Assembly (NCBI GenBank): GCA_965230755.1
Contig: CBDDLT010000023.1
Coordinates: 62,001 to 126,000 of the forward strand
DNA from: DATFJT01 sp965230755
GTDB taxonomy: Bacteria > Bacteroidota > Bacteroidia > Chitinophagales > Saprospiraceae
Length of the DNA stretch: 64,000 bases
Direction of reading: 5' to 3'
Positions 35,381 to 44,583 of this stretch are shown here, piece by piece. Every line of letters starts with the position of its first letter. The first letter of the stretch is position 1. The position numbers were made by a program, and so were the translations under genes. The notes under the pieces were generated by a model that had not been told where the DNA came from, did not search any database, and was given only the letters and a program-made list of their open reading frames with translations.

Positions 35381-36016
35381 TTATTTGTTTGATTTGTAAA
35401 CTGCACCCTGGAGAAGTCCATGATGAGTTGACTGATCATAGTTGTAATGTTTATTTTCCATCACCATAAATTCTGCCCTGGCGAGATTATCTGCTTCCAG
35501 ACAGTTACTACCTGCTACCACGGAGTGAATTTTATCTGCATGTTCCTGTGAGATTTTGATGTGTCCTAATTCGTGTATTGCGAGCTTATATATGAATGTT
35601 TGCCAGCGGGCGACGACCTCATCGGCAATGTGATCAGGAATATCCCATCTCGGGAAAGTGACAGTAATATGCTTATTGATTTGAGCGGTTGACAGATCAC
35701 AATCTTTTGATCCATAACCAGTCCAGTCCCAGGTGATTTTTGCGCTTGTCTCTGCAAGATGCTTTCCACTAGAGGATAATTCGCTCATTTTTTCGTTTAG
35801 GCACTGGATTAGTTCCCCTTCGGAAATGGCATCCAGGTAGAAATATTCCATTTTTACACCGGCAATGCTGTCTTTACCATAGGCTGTTTCAAATACACTC
35901 GATTGAGCTTTGACATTGCCATGACAAATAAGCAACGTTAAAACAAGAGCAGGAAAGAAGCTGACCAGGAGTTTTGCTAACTTACCGAGTTTAATAATAC
36001 TTGGATTTACGTTCAT
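35381..36016 (-). CDS. DUF922-type secreted zinc-dependent protease
   Basis: Exported zincin-like protein of 211 residues from the ATG at 36016. Seen: hydrophobic signal segment (SFFPALVLTLLI, then GNVKAQ), a DUF922-like body with ITVTFPRWDIPDHI, and the zinc-binding motif AIHELGHIKISQEHA (HExxH). The frame is open upstream to an ATG at 36115 (244 residues, adding a second hydrophobic stretch); 36016 is preferred because it gives a normal signal peptide. CGTAAAT lies at +6 to +12 of the message, like the motif near other starts in this region. Likely first gene of an operon with S3, and divergent from R4. It might process surface proteins (inference). Confidence 0.72.
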   Translation of the reverse strand: MNVNPSIIKLGKLAKLLVSFFPALVLTLLICHGNVKAQSSVFETAYGKDSIAGVKMEYFYLDAISEGELIQCLNEKMSELSSSGKHLAETSAKITWDWTGYGSKDCDLSTAQINKHITVTFPRWDIPDHIADEVVARWQTFIYKLAIHELGHIKISQEHADKIHSVVAGSNCLEADNLARAEFMVMENKHYNYDQSTHHGLLQGAVYKSNK

Positions 36017-36327
36017 ATATCTTTTATAATATTCTTGAAGCAGTCCTGAAAACAGTTTCAGGTACAGTGGGAGGAAATGCAATAATAAGACCAATGCTAT
36101 GGGTTTTTGGGTCATAAGTAATTGATAATCAAAATGAAGTGATAATGAAGTGATACAGTGTTATAAAGAAAAAGAATGTAGAGTTTTTTTAAGTTTAAGC
36201 TTGTACTCAATCCTGACAGGATCTTATGAATACGGAAAGAATTGTTGTGAAGTCCTGCGTATGAATTTTTCCGAATAAAGTAGTATTTAAGAGGATAATC
36301 ACTTCCGGGGGTCAAGAGCAAGTGAAA

Positions 36328-36409
36328 ATGTAGTACTACAAATAGGGCATATCACAGAATAATTTAGAGTTTTGTTATATAAAAGTTATAGTTTCTAATA
36401 ATCGTAAAC
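36328..36409 (+). promoter_or_regulatory. R4 upstream region: ATGTAGTA palindrome, TACTACAAAT and CGTAAAC
   Basis: The R4/zincin divergent gap holds ATGTAGTA (36328-36335) overlapping the palindrome GTAGTACTAC and TACTACAAAT (36334-36343). GTTATATAAAAGTTATA (36374-36390) is identical to the R1 upstream copy, and CGTAAACTTT (36403-36412) lies just before the TTG start. ATGTAGTA occurs at nearly the same distance before R5 (85 versus 90 bp). TACTACAAAT also begins both candidate small RNA elements, 68-69 bp ahead of their GTTTACG. Confidence 0.4.
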
Positions 36410-36417
36410 TTTGTCCC

Positions 36418-38466
36418 TTGAAAAAGCCAATTTTTGTTCTTGTAGTCCTTCTATGGTTGCAAGGTGTATTTAGTTTAACCAATGGCCAGGATCTTGTTAG
36501 TGAACAAGATGTAAAGTCAATAATCGATTCTTTCAGTGTCAGCAGAATGCAAAATCTTTCCATTTCGAGAATGTGGGCAGATAGTCTTTTAAGACTAACT
36601 CAAAATGCAGAACCTTTTTTGCGTGGTCGGGGATTTAAAATAGCAGCCATAGCAGAAATAGATGAGGGTCGATACTCCAGCGCCATTCAGTATTTACGTA
36701 AGGCGGAAAAGAATATCCCCAAAGAGAAAAGGGAGGTATACTACTCATTAAAGCAAAACCTGGCAGCGGTCTATAAGTTGAATGATCAATTGGATAGTGC
36801 ATTTCTAATTGTCTCTCAAACAATAGAAGAAGTTGAAAGAGATTATCCTGATGGAAAAGTTTTATTCAACCTCTATTCCTCCTTGGCGGAAATAAATCAT
36901 GTTACTAAACGTCTTGACAAGAGTTTACCTATTTATAAAATGCTGTTAGGTAAATGGGGAGAGGTAAAAGATAGTAGTCAAATCGCTTTAACGTTAATGA
37001 ACTTAGGAACGAACTATGGAGATATTGGAATGATTGATTCGGCTGTTTATTATGTTAATAAGGCGGTAGAAATAGCGGATAAGGCAGGGATGCAACCATG
37101 GTATATTCGATCTTTACTCAATAAGGCGATGTTTTTACAGATGCTTGAACGTCATGATGAGGTGATTTCTATAGTAAATGGAGCCATTCCAAGCATTATT
37201 AACTTCGATAAGAAAGAGCTTATTGATGCCTATGCCATACAGCTTGAATCGTATCTGGCGATGGGTAAAACCAAGAAAGCCAAAGACTGTGTTTCGTTTC
37301 TTTTGAAATTAGATTGGAATTCATTGACACTTTCCGATTATTTGTACAGAAATACGAAAATTGCTACTTCTTTGATGAAATTAGAAGATTGGGACGGAGC
37401 AAGTCATTGGTATAAGGAGAATTTCGAACTGCTCATAGATTCGATCAAAAATGATCTCTTCGAAATTGATCGGTTTTTGGTATTCACTAAGGACTATTTA
37501 ACCGGACTGAATTCAATGGCTTCGACCTCTCCTTTTAAGAGAGAATTTGGGAATCAAGGGAAACTGAAGAGCAAACTTTTAGAATGGGAGGATAGATATG
37601 GGGAAAAAATAGGCACGGAAGACTTGCTTATGAAAATTCATCAGTGCCTGGCGGAATTGTATGAAATGGAGGGAGACTATAAAGGTCAGGCCAAATATTT
37701 AGGACTTTCTATAAATGCGATGTACCAAAAAATGAAGACGGGAGAGGAAGCTCAATCAAGGAATATTTCGATGCTAGAGTCCATTGGCAAAATGGAACAG
37801 GAAATGGCCGCAAAGGAGTTGCATGCGACTAAAATGAAACATAGCCAGGAAAGGAATAAGTTACTGATACTGTTCCTTTCATTGGCAACTGTGGCATTAG
37901 TGGTAGTTGTTTTGTTGTTGAAAAAGGCGGACAAATTAAGAATGGCAAAAAACGGCCTTCTTAAAGAAAGGCTAGTAGAGAGAAATGAGAACATTGAAAA
38001 TATCAAGTCTAAAAATCAAAAGATCATTGAGCAATTAGAGGAAAAGAATAAAATTCTCCTTCAAAAGGATCTTTTAAAAGAGAAGATGGAAGCAGTGCTT
38101 AATTACATTGACAAGTTGACCAAAGATGAGGTGTTTGGTAAAACACTTAGATCCAGTGTTCCATTCCGGGAATTAAAAGCAGAAATGGAAGAGTTAGAGT
38201 TTCAAAAGGATCAAACAGATCCATTGCTGCATCATTTTATGGAAATTGACCATCAGTTTTTTGAACGGGTCAATCAGAGACATTCAGGCCTTACCAAATT
38301 GGATTTGAAGCATATGGCTTATATTAAGTTGTTAATGAGCATCAAGGATGTCGCACAGCTCTTGAATGTTTCTGACAGAACAGTTGAGACAGCGCGTTAT
38401 CGATTGAAGAAAAAATTAGGTTTGCCAAAAGAAGTAGCTCTTGCTGCTTATATTCGGGAGTTCTGA
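36418..38466 (+). CDS. R4: TPR/transmembrane/coiled-coil/LuxR-like HTH regulator
   Basis: 682-residue predicted membrane-tethered transcription regulator. Seen: signal peptide (1-23), a large TPR-like periplasmic domain (about 30-470), one transmembrane helix (about 482-502; LLILFLSLATVALVVVVLLL), a coiled coil (about 510-560; ENIENIKSKNQKIIEQLEEKN) and a C-terminal helix-turn-helix (about 620-675; LTKLDLKHMAYIKLLMSIKDVAQLL, VSDRTVETARYRLKKKLGL). The start is TTG: no in-frame ATG precedes the signal peptide. CGTAAAC ends 8 bp before it. R4 and R5 form a subfamily distinct from R1-R3. Divergent from the zincin-S3 unit, which it may control (inference). Confidence 0.75.
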   Translation: MKKPIFVLVVLLWLQGVFSLTNGQDLVSEQDVKSIIDSFSVSRMQNLSISRMWADSLLRLTQNAEPFLRGRGFKIAAIAEIDEGRYSSAIQYLRKAEKNIPKEKREVYYSLKQNLAAVYKLNDQLDSAFLIVSQTIEEVERDYPDGKVLFNLYSSLAEINHVTKRLDKSLPIYKMLLGKWGEVKDSSQIALTLMNLGTNYGDIGMIDSAVYYVNKAVEIADKAGMQPWYIRSLLNKAMFLQMLERHDEVISIVNGAIPSIINFDKKELIDAYAIQLESYLAMGKTKKAKDCVSFLLKLDWNSLTLSDYLYRNTKIATSLMKLEDWDGASHWYKENFELLIDSIKNDLFEIDRFLVFTKDYLTGLNSMASTSPFKREFGNQGKLKSKLLEWEDRYGEKIGTEDLLMKIHQCLAELYEMEGDYKGQAKYLGLSINAMYQKMKTGEEAQSRNISMLESIGKMEQEMAAKELHATKMKHSQERNKLLILFLSLATVALVVVVLLLKKADKLRMAKNGLLKERLVERNENIENIKSKNQKIIEQLEEKNKILLQKDLLKEKMEAVLNYIDKLTKDEVFGKTLRSSVPFRELKAEMEELEFQKDQTDPLLHHFMEIDHQFFERVNQRHSGLTKLDLKHMAYIKLLMSIKDVAQLLNVSDRTVETARYRLKKKLGLPKEVALAAYIREF

Positions 38467-38489
38467 ACTTTGGTAATAATGAAATAGAA

Positions 38490-38545
38490 ACATTACCGAC
38501 TCCCCTACTTCTAGGGGACCGGTAATGTTCTAATCAGACGTAAAT
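38490..38545. terminator. Bidirectional terminator between R4 and GH18/S4
   Basis: ACATTACCG (38490-38498) pairs with CGGTAATGT (38520-38528), and inside it CCCCTA (38502-38507) pairs with TAGGGG (38512-38517) around CTTC. It serves two convergent units. On the minus strand it is preceded by ATTTACG (38545-38539), 11 bp after the GH18 stop. Confidence 0.82.
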
Positions 38546-38555
38546 ATATCTAAGG

Positions 38556-39788
38556 TCAATTATTTTGGATGGATACAGCGGCTTGAAAAAATTTCAATGG
38601 TTTGGTTTGTGATACTTGCTGGTGTCGATCGTAAATAAAACACAATTGCGAATTATCGAATCCTCCGGAACCATCAGGGATGTATCCGGAACCCAACTCC
38701 CATATCATCGTTCCTCCCAGATCATAGGTCCAAACGTAGTCAACCATTGCTTCACATGAAGCCTGGTCATTAAAACTCCAAAATTCATCATTGGAGTCTG
38801 CCACCTCATCACGAGAAGCATATGACATTTGCACAACCGGATCGTAATGGTAAGAGGTAGAAGATTGATGATTCATTACAAAATCTCTATAACTGAATCT
38901 TGTCCAGCTTGGATCAGTAGAATAGGACTGTAGAGGAGCTGTTGTTCCTCCCGTGGTGGTTCCGGTTCCTCCCTGCCATCTAAAAGCATCACAGCTAATT
39001 CCCACTCCCAACTTGTCCGGATTAACACCGGCATGGAGACACTCCTGCAGATCGCTGTGGACACAGGGTAATGTGGCTCCTGTGCTTGGCAGAATATATC
39101 CTCCGTTATAAACCGGGGAATCATGCCAGGTAATCCAACCTGGATATGGGCCTGCCATATCGTATGTCATGATATTGATCATATCTAATTTATCCTGTAA
39201 GTTGTTTAACACCGGAGCACCATATCCTTCAGATGCAACTACTAATAGAGGTGTCGATCCTAAAAAACTACTTGTTCTTGTTTGTAGCGAATCATATAAC
39301 TGAGTGACAAACAGTTCGAATTCCGGATTAGCTGTTTGAATACCGGCAACAAAGGGCGACATGATTGGTTCCAGGTCGACATCCACTCCGTCATACCCGT
39401 AGGTATCAAACAACTGCATTGTATTTTCGACCAAAGTCGTTCGAAGTGCTGCCGTACTAATGGCGGGAAGATAATCCGTATACCAGGAGACAATGCTCAA
39501 CAATATCGGAGTATTATTGGCATGAGCCTGTTGAACCCCCGCTGCCATCCGGGTGGCTGTTGCTCCGTTAATGTTCAAATCAATAGAGGCATCGGAATGC
39601 ACATAGGGACCGTGATGGCCTATGTGCGTTACTTTGTCGTAGTCCGAGGCATCCATAAAGTGGATGGTCCCGTCTCCCTGCTGCTGATAAGTGGGTACAT
39701 AAGCATATACCCATTTAGAAGTATGAATTTGTGCCTGTCCAATTGCAATAATGTTTATAAGAACAATACAAATCAATAGTCTTTTCAT
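38556..39788 (-). CDS. Secreted glycoside hydrolase family 18-like protein
   Basis: Exported TIM-barrel enzyme of about 410 residues, predicted to cleave chitin or related beta-1,4-GlcNAc polymers. Seen: signal peptide after the ATG at 39788 (MKRLLICIVLINIIAIGQAQ), family start WVYAYVPTY, NNTPILLSIVSW, the catalytic motif YDGVDVDLE (DGxDxDxE, Glu about residue 138), then MINIMTYDMAGPY and a final GTMIWELGSGY with the conserved Trp. An in-frame ATG at 39821 adds 11 polar residues before the signal peptide and is less likely. It starts 37 bp after the S4 stop, so S4 and GH18 probably share a transcript. No T9SS domain and no Cys tail at its C-terminus. Peptidoglycan or host glycans are alternative substrates. 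Confidence 0.83.
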   Translation of the reverse strand: MKRLLICIVLINIIAIGQAQIHTSKWVYAYVPTYQQQGDGTIHFMDASDYDKVTHIGHHGPYVHSDASIDLNINGATATRMAAGVQQAHANNTPILLSIVSWYTDYLPAISTAALRTTLVENTMQLFDTYGYDGVDVDLEPIMSPFVAGIQTANPEFELFVTQLYDSLQTRTSSFLGSTPLLVVASEGYGAPVLNNLQDKLDMINIMTYDMAGPYPGWITWHDSPVYNGGYILPSTGATLPCVHSDLQECLHAGVNPDKLGVGISCDAFRWQGGTGTTTGGTTAPLQSYSTDPSWTRFSYRDFVMNHQSSTSYHYDPVVQMSYASRDEVADSNDEFWSFNDQASCEAMVDYVWTYDLGGTMIWELGSGYIPDGSGGFDNSQLCFIYDRHQQVSQTKPLKFFQAAVSIQNN

Positions 39789-39825
39789 CTTAAAATAATT
39801 GTTATAACGAATTGATATCACTTAT

Positions 39826-42063
39826 TTAATTGTTTGATCTAATTTCGGTTCTGACACCTGCACAATTTGGGTTGGGGCAGCATTCCTCCGTTTGGATGGA
39901 TATTGGACAGCATAAAGCATCTGTACAATTTGAAATATCTGTGGCTTCATAAATGTAGTATTTTTGACTACCAGCAGGTCCTACGTCGCTTCCCATAATA
40001 GTGATACTTTGACCAGTTCCGACCTGGACTCCTTTCATCATAGTATTGATGTCGTACTCGAACCAAACATAGTTGGAATAGCCAGGTTCTCCTGTTAGCA
40101 TGGCACTATTACTATCATCATCACAAATGGTATATTCTTCAGGGGTACAGGAGCTGCAATGATCTACAGCGCCTAAAGTAAACTCTGTAAAACAAGTATT
40201 ATCATTTGCGTCTTCTACTCTGAAAGTATAAATGGTTGTTCCATCTGCTTCTAAAAGCGGATTGCCTCCCTGTCCATCTCCGATAATGTTTACTGGCGAT
40301 CCACTGGCTATTGTAGATGTGACAAAACTGTTGACTCTTACAAGGTATTGACCACTACCATTGTTAATTGTCCCAGTAATTTCAATAGTGAAATAATCAT
40401 CATCTGGGTCTTGAGTTCCATTGTCATTACATATGGGATTGGCATGTACCTCAGTTGCTGAGCAACTTGGACTACAATTCGCTGGTGCAGTATAAGTGGT
40501 TGTGCCATTACAATTGTTGTCATCGCTAAATACCACTGAAACCGTATGAGATGCCCCGTCGGCGGTTAACCCGGCTATACTGAAGTTAGCAGACCCATCT
40601 GTAGAACTTATATTGATAAGATCCGTTTGGCCATCAATGGTGACCGTTGCGGTTCCTGTTCCAGGGCTATTAGTCCATGTGACAGTACCTGTGACTGTGT
40701 AGCTATTGGTATTGGGATCACAAGCTCCGGCAGAAGCAGTTACGCTCGATCCGCAGGAAGCAGTACAAGATGTCGGTGCAGTATAGGTGGTAGACGTGTT
40801 ACAACCACTATCCTCACTAAAACTTACCATTACTGTGTGTGACGCTCCATCAGCGGTTAATCCAGAAATGCTATAATTTCCACTTCTACTGACATCCGCC
40901 GTGAATGAATCAGACTGTCCATCTACATTTACTGTCACAGTTCCTCTACTTGGACCATTGTCCCATGTAACAGCACCTGTGAGTGTATAAGTGTTTGTAT
41001 TTGGATCACATGAACCAGGATTGGTTGTGATATTAACGGTACATTCTCCACCACATTCGTCACCGACAATAACTAAGTGAAAACTGGGAGAGGCATAAAA
41101 AACGGAAGGGTCCAATGAGTCATCTCGCCAGTTTTTGGATTGTTCTGGCGCTCCACCCTGCAATTGATTCTGAGGGCGCAAAACCATTTTACCCGAAATT
41201 GCTCCGTCTGTTAGATAGTGATGAAATCCTCCTACCATATTATACAAGCCATATTCACTTTGACCACCTTGTCCAGATTGAATTTGCCATAAGCAGTGAC
41301 CACCTGAGGATATCCCTGGAATAACAAACAAAGGTACGGATAGGTCATATGCATGACCATTGGGCGTATTATATATACCGTTAGATGTTACGGTTGAGCG
41401 TAGAGGTTCTCCTCCACCATCTAATACGGTTGTTCCATACAGATTATATCCTCCCGATCCGGGGTCATAATAAGCAGCTTTGTAGAATTCATCCTCAGTT
41501 GGAAGTCGAATACAGTTGCAATTAAGATTTATATTGGTAACACCTGCATTTCCATCATTCGATGCAAATGTGTAGGCTCCTGTATTTACATCACCATCGT
41601 CCATCCAGTTGGCCATTCTTGCGGCTTGATTAAACGAGATGTAAGAAACCGCTATTTTCTCCACTTCAGCGGCCGATAGTAGCTGCCCATTATGAGGTTG
41701 ACAAATATTCCAAGTTCTCGCCTGCCATTGCCCTCCGGTGTATTCTATAAATCCCATGTTGACCAATTCTCCTTCGTAGTTACCTGTATTTGAGGGATCA
41801 ACATCATTTAGAAATTCTAAGTAATCTCCAATTCTGACAAATCGATCAAAATAAGAATAGTTATAATTAACGGCTCCATATCCTCCATCAGAAGGGTTGC
41901 CTACATCATCGATGTATGTCCAGTAGGCTGGATCTCCAATATCACCGGCTCCACCGAAGGGTCCTACACAATGATTGTTTTGAGCTTTTAGAAAAGAAGG
42001 AAGAAATACTAGACTTATAATCATTCCCCCAATGATTGTAAAGTTAACTTTCTTGAAATTCAT
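39826..42063 (-). CDS. S4: secreted FGE/SUMF1-like protein with Ig-like repeats and Cys tail
   Basis: 745-residue exported protein. Seen: signal peptide (about 1-28, ending LKAQ); an N-terminal domain resembling the formylglycine-generating enzyme fold (about 30-345; VSYISFNQAARMANWMDDG, CIRLPTEDEFYKAAYYDP, YGLYNMVGG, PSFHLVIV); then two related modules (SCDPNTNTYTLTG and ACDPNTNSYTVTG), one Ig-like module with CNDNGTQDPDDDYF, the 90-residue domain shared with S3 and S5 (GYSNYVWFEYD), and the tail CCPNPNCAGVRTEIRSNN. The usual GNVWEW and RGGSW elements of active enzymes are not seen, so catalysis is unlikely and a binding role more plausible. Divergent from R5; GH18 follows in the same unit. 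Confidence 0.8.
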   Translation of the reverse strand: MNFKKVNFTIIGGMIISLVFLPSFLKAQNNHCVGPFGGAGDIGDPAYWTYIDDVGNPSDGGYGAVNYNYSYFDRFVRIGDYLEFLNDVDPSNTGNYEGELVNMGFIEYTGGQWQARTWNICQPHNGQLLSAAEVEKIAVSYISFNQAARMANWMDDGDVNTGAYTFASNDGNAGVTNINLNCNCIRLPTEDEFYKAAYYDPGSGGYNLYGTTVLDGGGEPLRSTVTSNGIYNTPNGHAYDLSVPLFVIPGISSGGHCLWQIQSGQGGQSEYGLYNMVGGFHHYLTDGAISGKMVLRPQNQLQGGAPEQSKNWRDDSLDPSVFYASPSFHLVIVGDECGGECTVNITTNPGSCDPNTNTYTLTGAVTWDNGPSRGTVTVNVDGQSDSFTADVSRSGNYSISGLTADGASHTVMVSFSEDSGCNTSTTYTAPTSCTASCGSSVTASAGACDPNTNSYTVTGTVTWTNSPGTGTATVTIDGQTDLINISSTDGSANFSIAGLTADGASHTVSVVFSDDNNCNGTTTYTAPANCSPSCSATEVHANPICNDNGTQDPDDDYFTIEITGTINNGSGQYLVRVNSFVTSTIASGSPVNIIGDGQGGNPLLEADGTTIYTFRVEDANDNTCFTEFTLGAVDHCSSCTPEEYTICDDDSNSAMLTGEPGYSNYVWFEYDINTMMKGVQVGTGQSITIMGSDVGPAGSQKYYIYEATDISNCTDALCCPISIQTEECCPNPNCAGVRTEIRSNN

Positions 42064-42500
42064 CTTATATGAAATCTTAAAATTATGAAATGCTATTTTT
42101 TGATAAAAGGATCAATTAAAGTGCCAAAAAACGAAAAAGATCAATTGTAACAGTCTGATTACCAGCTATGTAGTAGAGATGTAGTATTTTTAAAGCAAAA
42201 AACTGGATAAGAAAGCCTTCATTGACGAAATTAAGAATGTTTTAGTACTGGTTAACTAAATTCAATTGATTCCCTGATTAGAAATGTTTGTTATGGTTAA
42301 TTGCACAAAATTCAACGATAAAAAGTGCTAGAAATACAATGAATTATTTTTTTATAGTTAAAAATAGAAAGAAAAAGAAATTGATTTAAACAATGAAATG
42401 ACTTAGGCGACTTCCATGTAGTAGTTTTGAAGTAGTGAAATTTTGAAAGAAACGCTTCTATATAGCGATATTTGATCGTTATCAGTCCAATAAACGTAAA
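42064..42500. promoter_or_regulatory. S4/R5 divergent control region
   Basis: 437 bp of AT-rich sequence without a gene. Seen: ATGTAGTA three times (42168-42175, 42179-42186, 42416-42423), the first two separated by 3 bp, the third 85 bp before the R5 start. CGTAAAT (42495-42501) overlaps the R5 start codon. No clear -7 box. Confidence 0.45.
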
Positions 42501-44540
42501 TTGAAAGCAAAGTACATATGTGTTTTCCTCAAAATCCTATTCATCTATGGCCTTTCCTTTCCGCAAAATGTAGAAAATTCAACCGACTCGATCTTAAATT
42601 CAATTATCGATTCCTTTGCGTTATACAGGAATATAGAATTCAGTCAATCTAAACATTGGGCAGATCTATTACTTCAAAAATCGAAGACTGAGAATAGATA
42701 CTGGAAGGGGAGAGCAAGGAGAATAGCCGCTATAGCTGCTATGGATATGGGCGAATTTGACAAAGCCAAACAACTCCTGCAAGAAGCAAGAACTTATCAA
42801 TCTCCGAATTATCCTAACGAATTTTTGTATCTCGTACAAAATTTGGGCGCCTTATATCAAATGCAAGGGGCGAACGACAGTGCTATGGTCTTATATACTA
42901 GTGCCCTTGCAGAAGTCGAACAATCCAATCCTGATTACCAGTATAAGACAGACTTATTGGAGTCGAAAGCGCAGATATATGATAACCTGGGGTCTTTTTC
43001 CAAGGGTATAGAATTACATAAAATGGCATTGAAAGAATATAGGTCTATTGGCGATACTAGTTCAATAATTGGTTCATATATTAACATTGGATTCAACTAT
43101 TCTAAGAGTCATCACCTGGATTCTGCTATCCATTATTTTAATCAATCTATTGAGTTGGCCAAACGTGTAGGCAAGAAGAGATTGTATATAAAATCAATCT
43201 TAAATAAGGCTTCTGTGCTCAGAGTATCTGACAATCCTTCCTCAGCATTAAGTGAAATTGACCAGATTAGTGATGATTTCATTTGGGAAGACAAAGAGCT
43301 TTTGTTAAGCCGAATAGGTATCGAAATTAAATCTTTGGTCAACTTGAAGCAGTATGATCAGGCAAAGTCTAAAATTGAGCATTTTGAATCCAATTACCTG
43401 GAAGACCTGAACGATTTGGATGTTATTGACTGGAACAATTTAGCCTTATATTTTTATATAGCGGTGGGTGAATTAAATAACATAGCAAAATACACAGCAG
43501 ACAACCTCAAAATGATTGCAGTCACTCCAATCAAAGAACATCTATATACTGCAAATTTTGTACAGACGCTTTACATGATAGTTGATGATCTGCAGATAGA
43601 AGACAAGATAAAACTTCGATCAATTATTCGTGAATATTTGTCGAATTTTGAATTGCCGCTACAGAAACTGCTCAAAGAGGTTGAAACCGAAGAAGACTAT
43701 GATTTGATTTTTAAATTAAATCAATTATTGTTTTGGTTTTTGGAAGATAATCAAAGCTTAGGAGAAAAGTATTTGATAGGAAGCATTAATGCCCTATCGA
43801 TGAAAAATAAACAGGCGGAAGAAGTCATGCAAAGAAATGTGGACATGGTAGAAATGTTAGGGACCTTAGAAACACAGGAAATGGAAAGGCTCTTCGAACT
43901 TAAACAATCTCAGGCTAAAACCAACCGAAATAGATGGATAGCAATATGCTTTTTGATTATTATAGTAATGGGTCTACTTTACCTTCTTACGCTATTTAAG
44001 TCTAATAAGTATAAGACTGAAAGGAATGAAAACTTAAAACGGATCTTGGAAGAAAGAACTCAAAACATTGAAAATATCAAGAGTAAGAATAGCAAAATTC
44101 TAGAGCAACTAGAAGAAAAGAACAAGGTTTTACTTGAAATGAATTTACTTAGAAGCAAAATTGAAGCTGTAATTAGCAATATTGATTTTCTTGCTTCTAA
44201 GGAAGAATATGGAATTAAACTCCGTGAAAGTGAAGAGTACTTAGAATTAAAGTCGGGAGTAAAGAGTTTAAGTATTGGTGAAAAGCAGATAGACCCATTG
44301 TTACTACATTTCAGAGAAATTGATCAGGATTTCTTTAGTAGAGTAAATGAACTTCATCCAGGATTAACAGATTTAGAGTTAAAACATTTGGCTTATATCA
44401 AGTTAATGCTAAGTGCTAAAGATGTAGCAGGTTTAATCAATGTCTCAGTCAGAACAGTTGAAACTGCTAGGTACAGATTAAAGAAGAAATTAAATCTTTC
44501 TCAAAAAAGCTCTCTTTTGCACTATGTAAAGGAATTGTAA
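42501..44540 (+). CDS. R5: TPR/transmembrane/coiled-coil/LuxR-like HTH regulator
   Basis: 679-residue paralogue of R4. Seen: short signal peptide (1-22; CVFLKILFIYGLSFPQ), TPR-like periplasmic domain, one transmembrane helix (about 478-498; WIAICFLIIIVMGLLYLLTLF), coiled coil nearly identical to R4 (TQNIENIKSKNSKILEQLEEKN), and a C-terminal helix-turn-helix (LTDLELKHLAYIKLMLSAKDVAGLI, VSVRTVETARYRLKKKLNL). TTG start; no in-frame ATG exists before the signal peptide, and CGTAAAT overlaps the start codon. Divergent from S4-GH18, which is its likely target (inference). The conserved coiled coil suggests dimerisation. Confidence 0.75.
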   Translation: MKAKYICVFLKILFIYGLSFPQNVENSTDSILNSIIDSFALYRNIEFSQSKHWADLLLQKSKTENRYWKGRARRIAAIAAMDMGEFDKAKQLLQEARTYQSPNYPNEFLYLVQNLGALYQMQGANDSAMVLYTSALAEVEQSNPDYQYKTDLLESKAQIYDNLGSFSKGIELHKMALKEYRSIGDTSSIIGSYINIGFNYSKSHHLDSAIHYFNQSIELAKRVGKKRLYIKSILNKASVLRVSDNPSSALSEIDQISDDFIWEDKELLLSRIGIEIKSLVNLKQYDQAKSKIEHFESNYLEDLNDLDVIDWNNLALYFYIAVGELNNIAKYTADNLKMIAVTPIKEHLYTANFVQTLYMIVDDLQIEDKIKLRSIIREYLSNFELPLQKLLKEVETEEDYDLIFKLNQLLFWFLEDNQSLGEKYLIGSINALSMKNKQAEEVMQRNVDMVEMLGTLETQEMERLFELKQSQAKTNRNRWIAICFLIIIVMGLLYLLTLFKSNKYKTERNENLKRILEERTQNIENIKSKNSKILEQLEEKNKVLLEMNLLRSKIEAVISNIDFLASKEEYGIKLRESEEYLELKSGVKSLSIGEKQIDPLLLHFREIDQDFFSRVNELHPGLTDLELKHLAYIKLMLSAKDVAGLINVSVRTVETARYRLKKKLNLSQKSSLLHYVKEL

Positions 44541-44583
44541 AATCTACTTTTACACTTCATATGCGCAGATTTTACAAAATATA

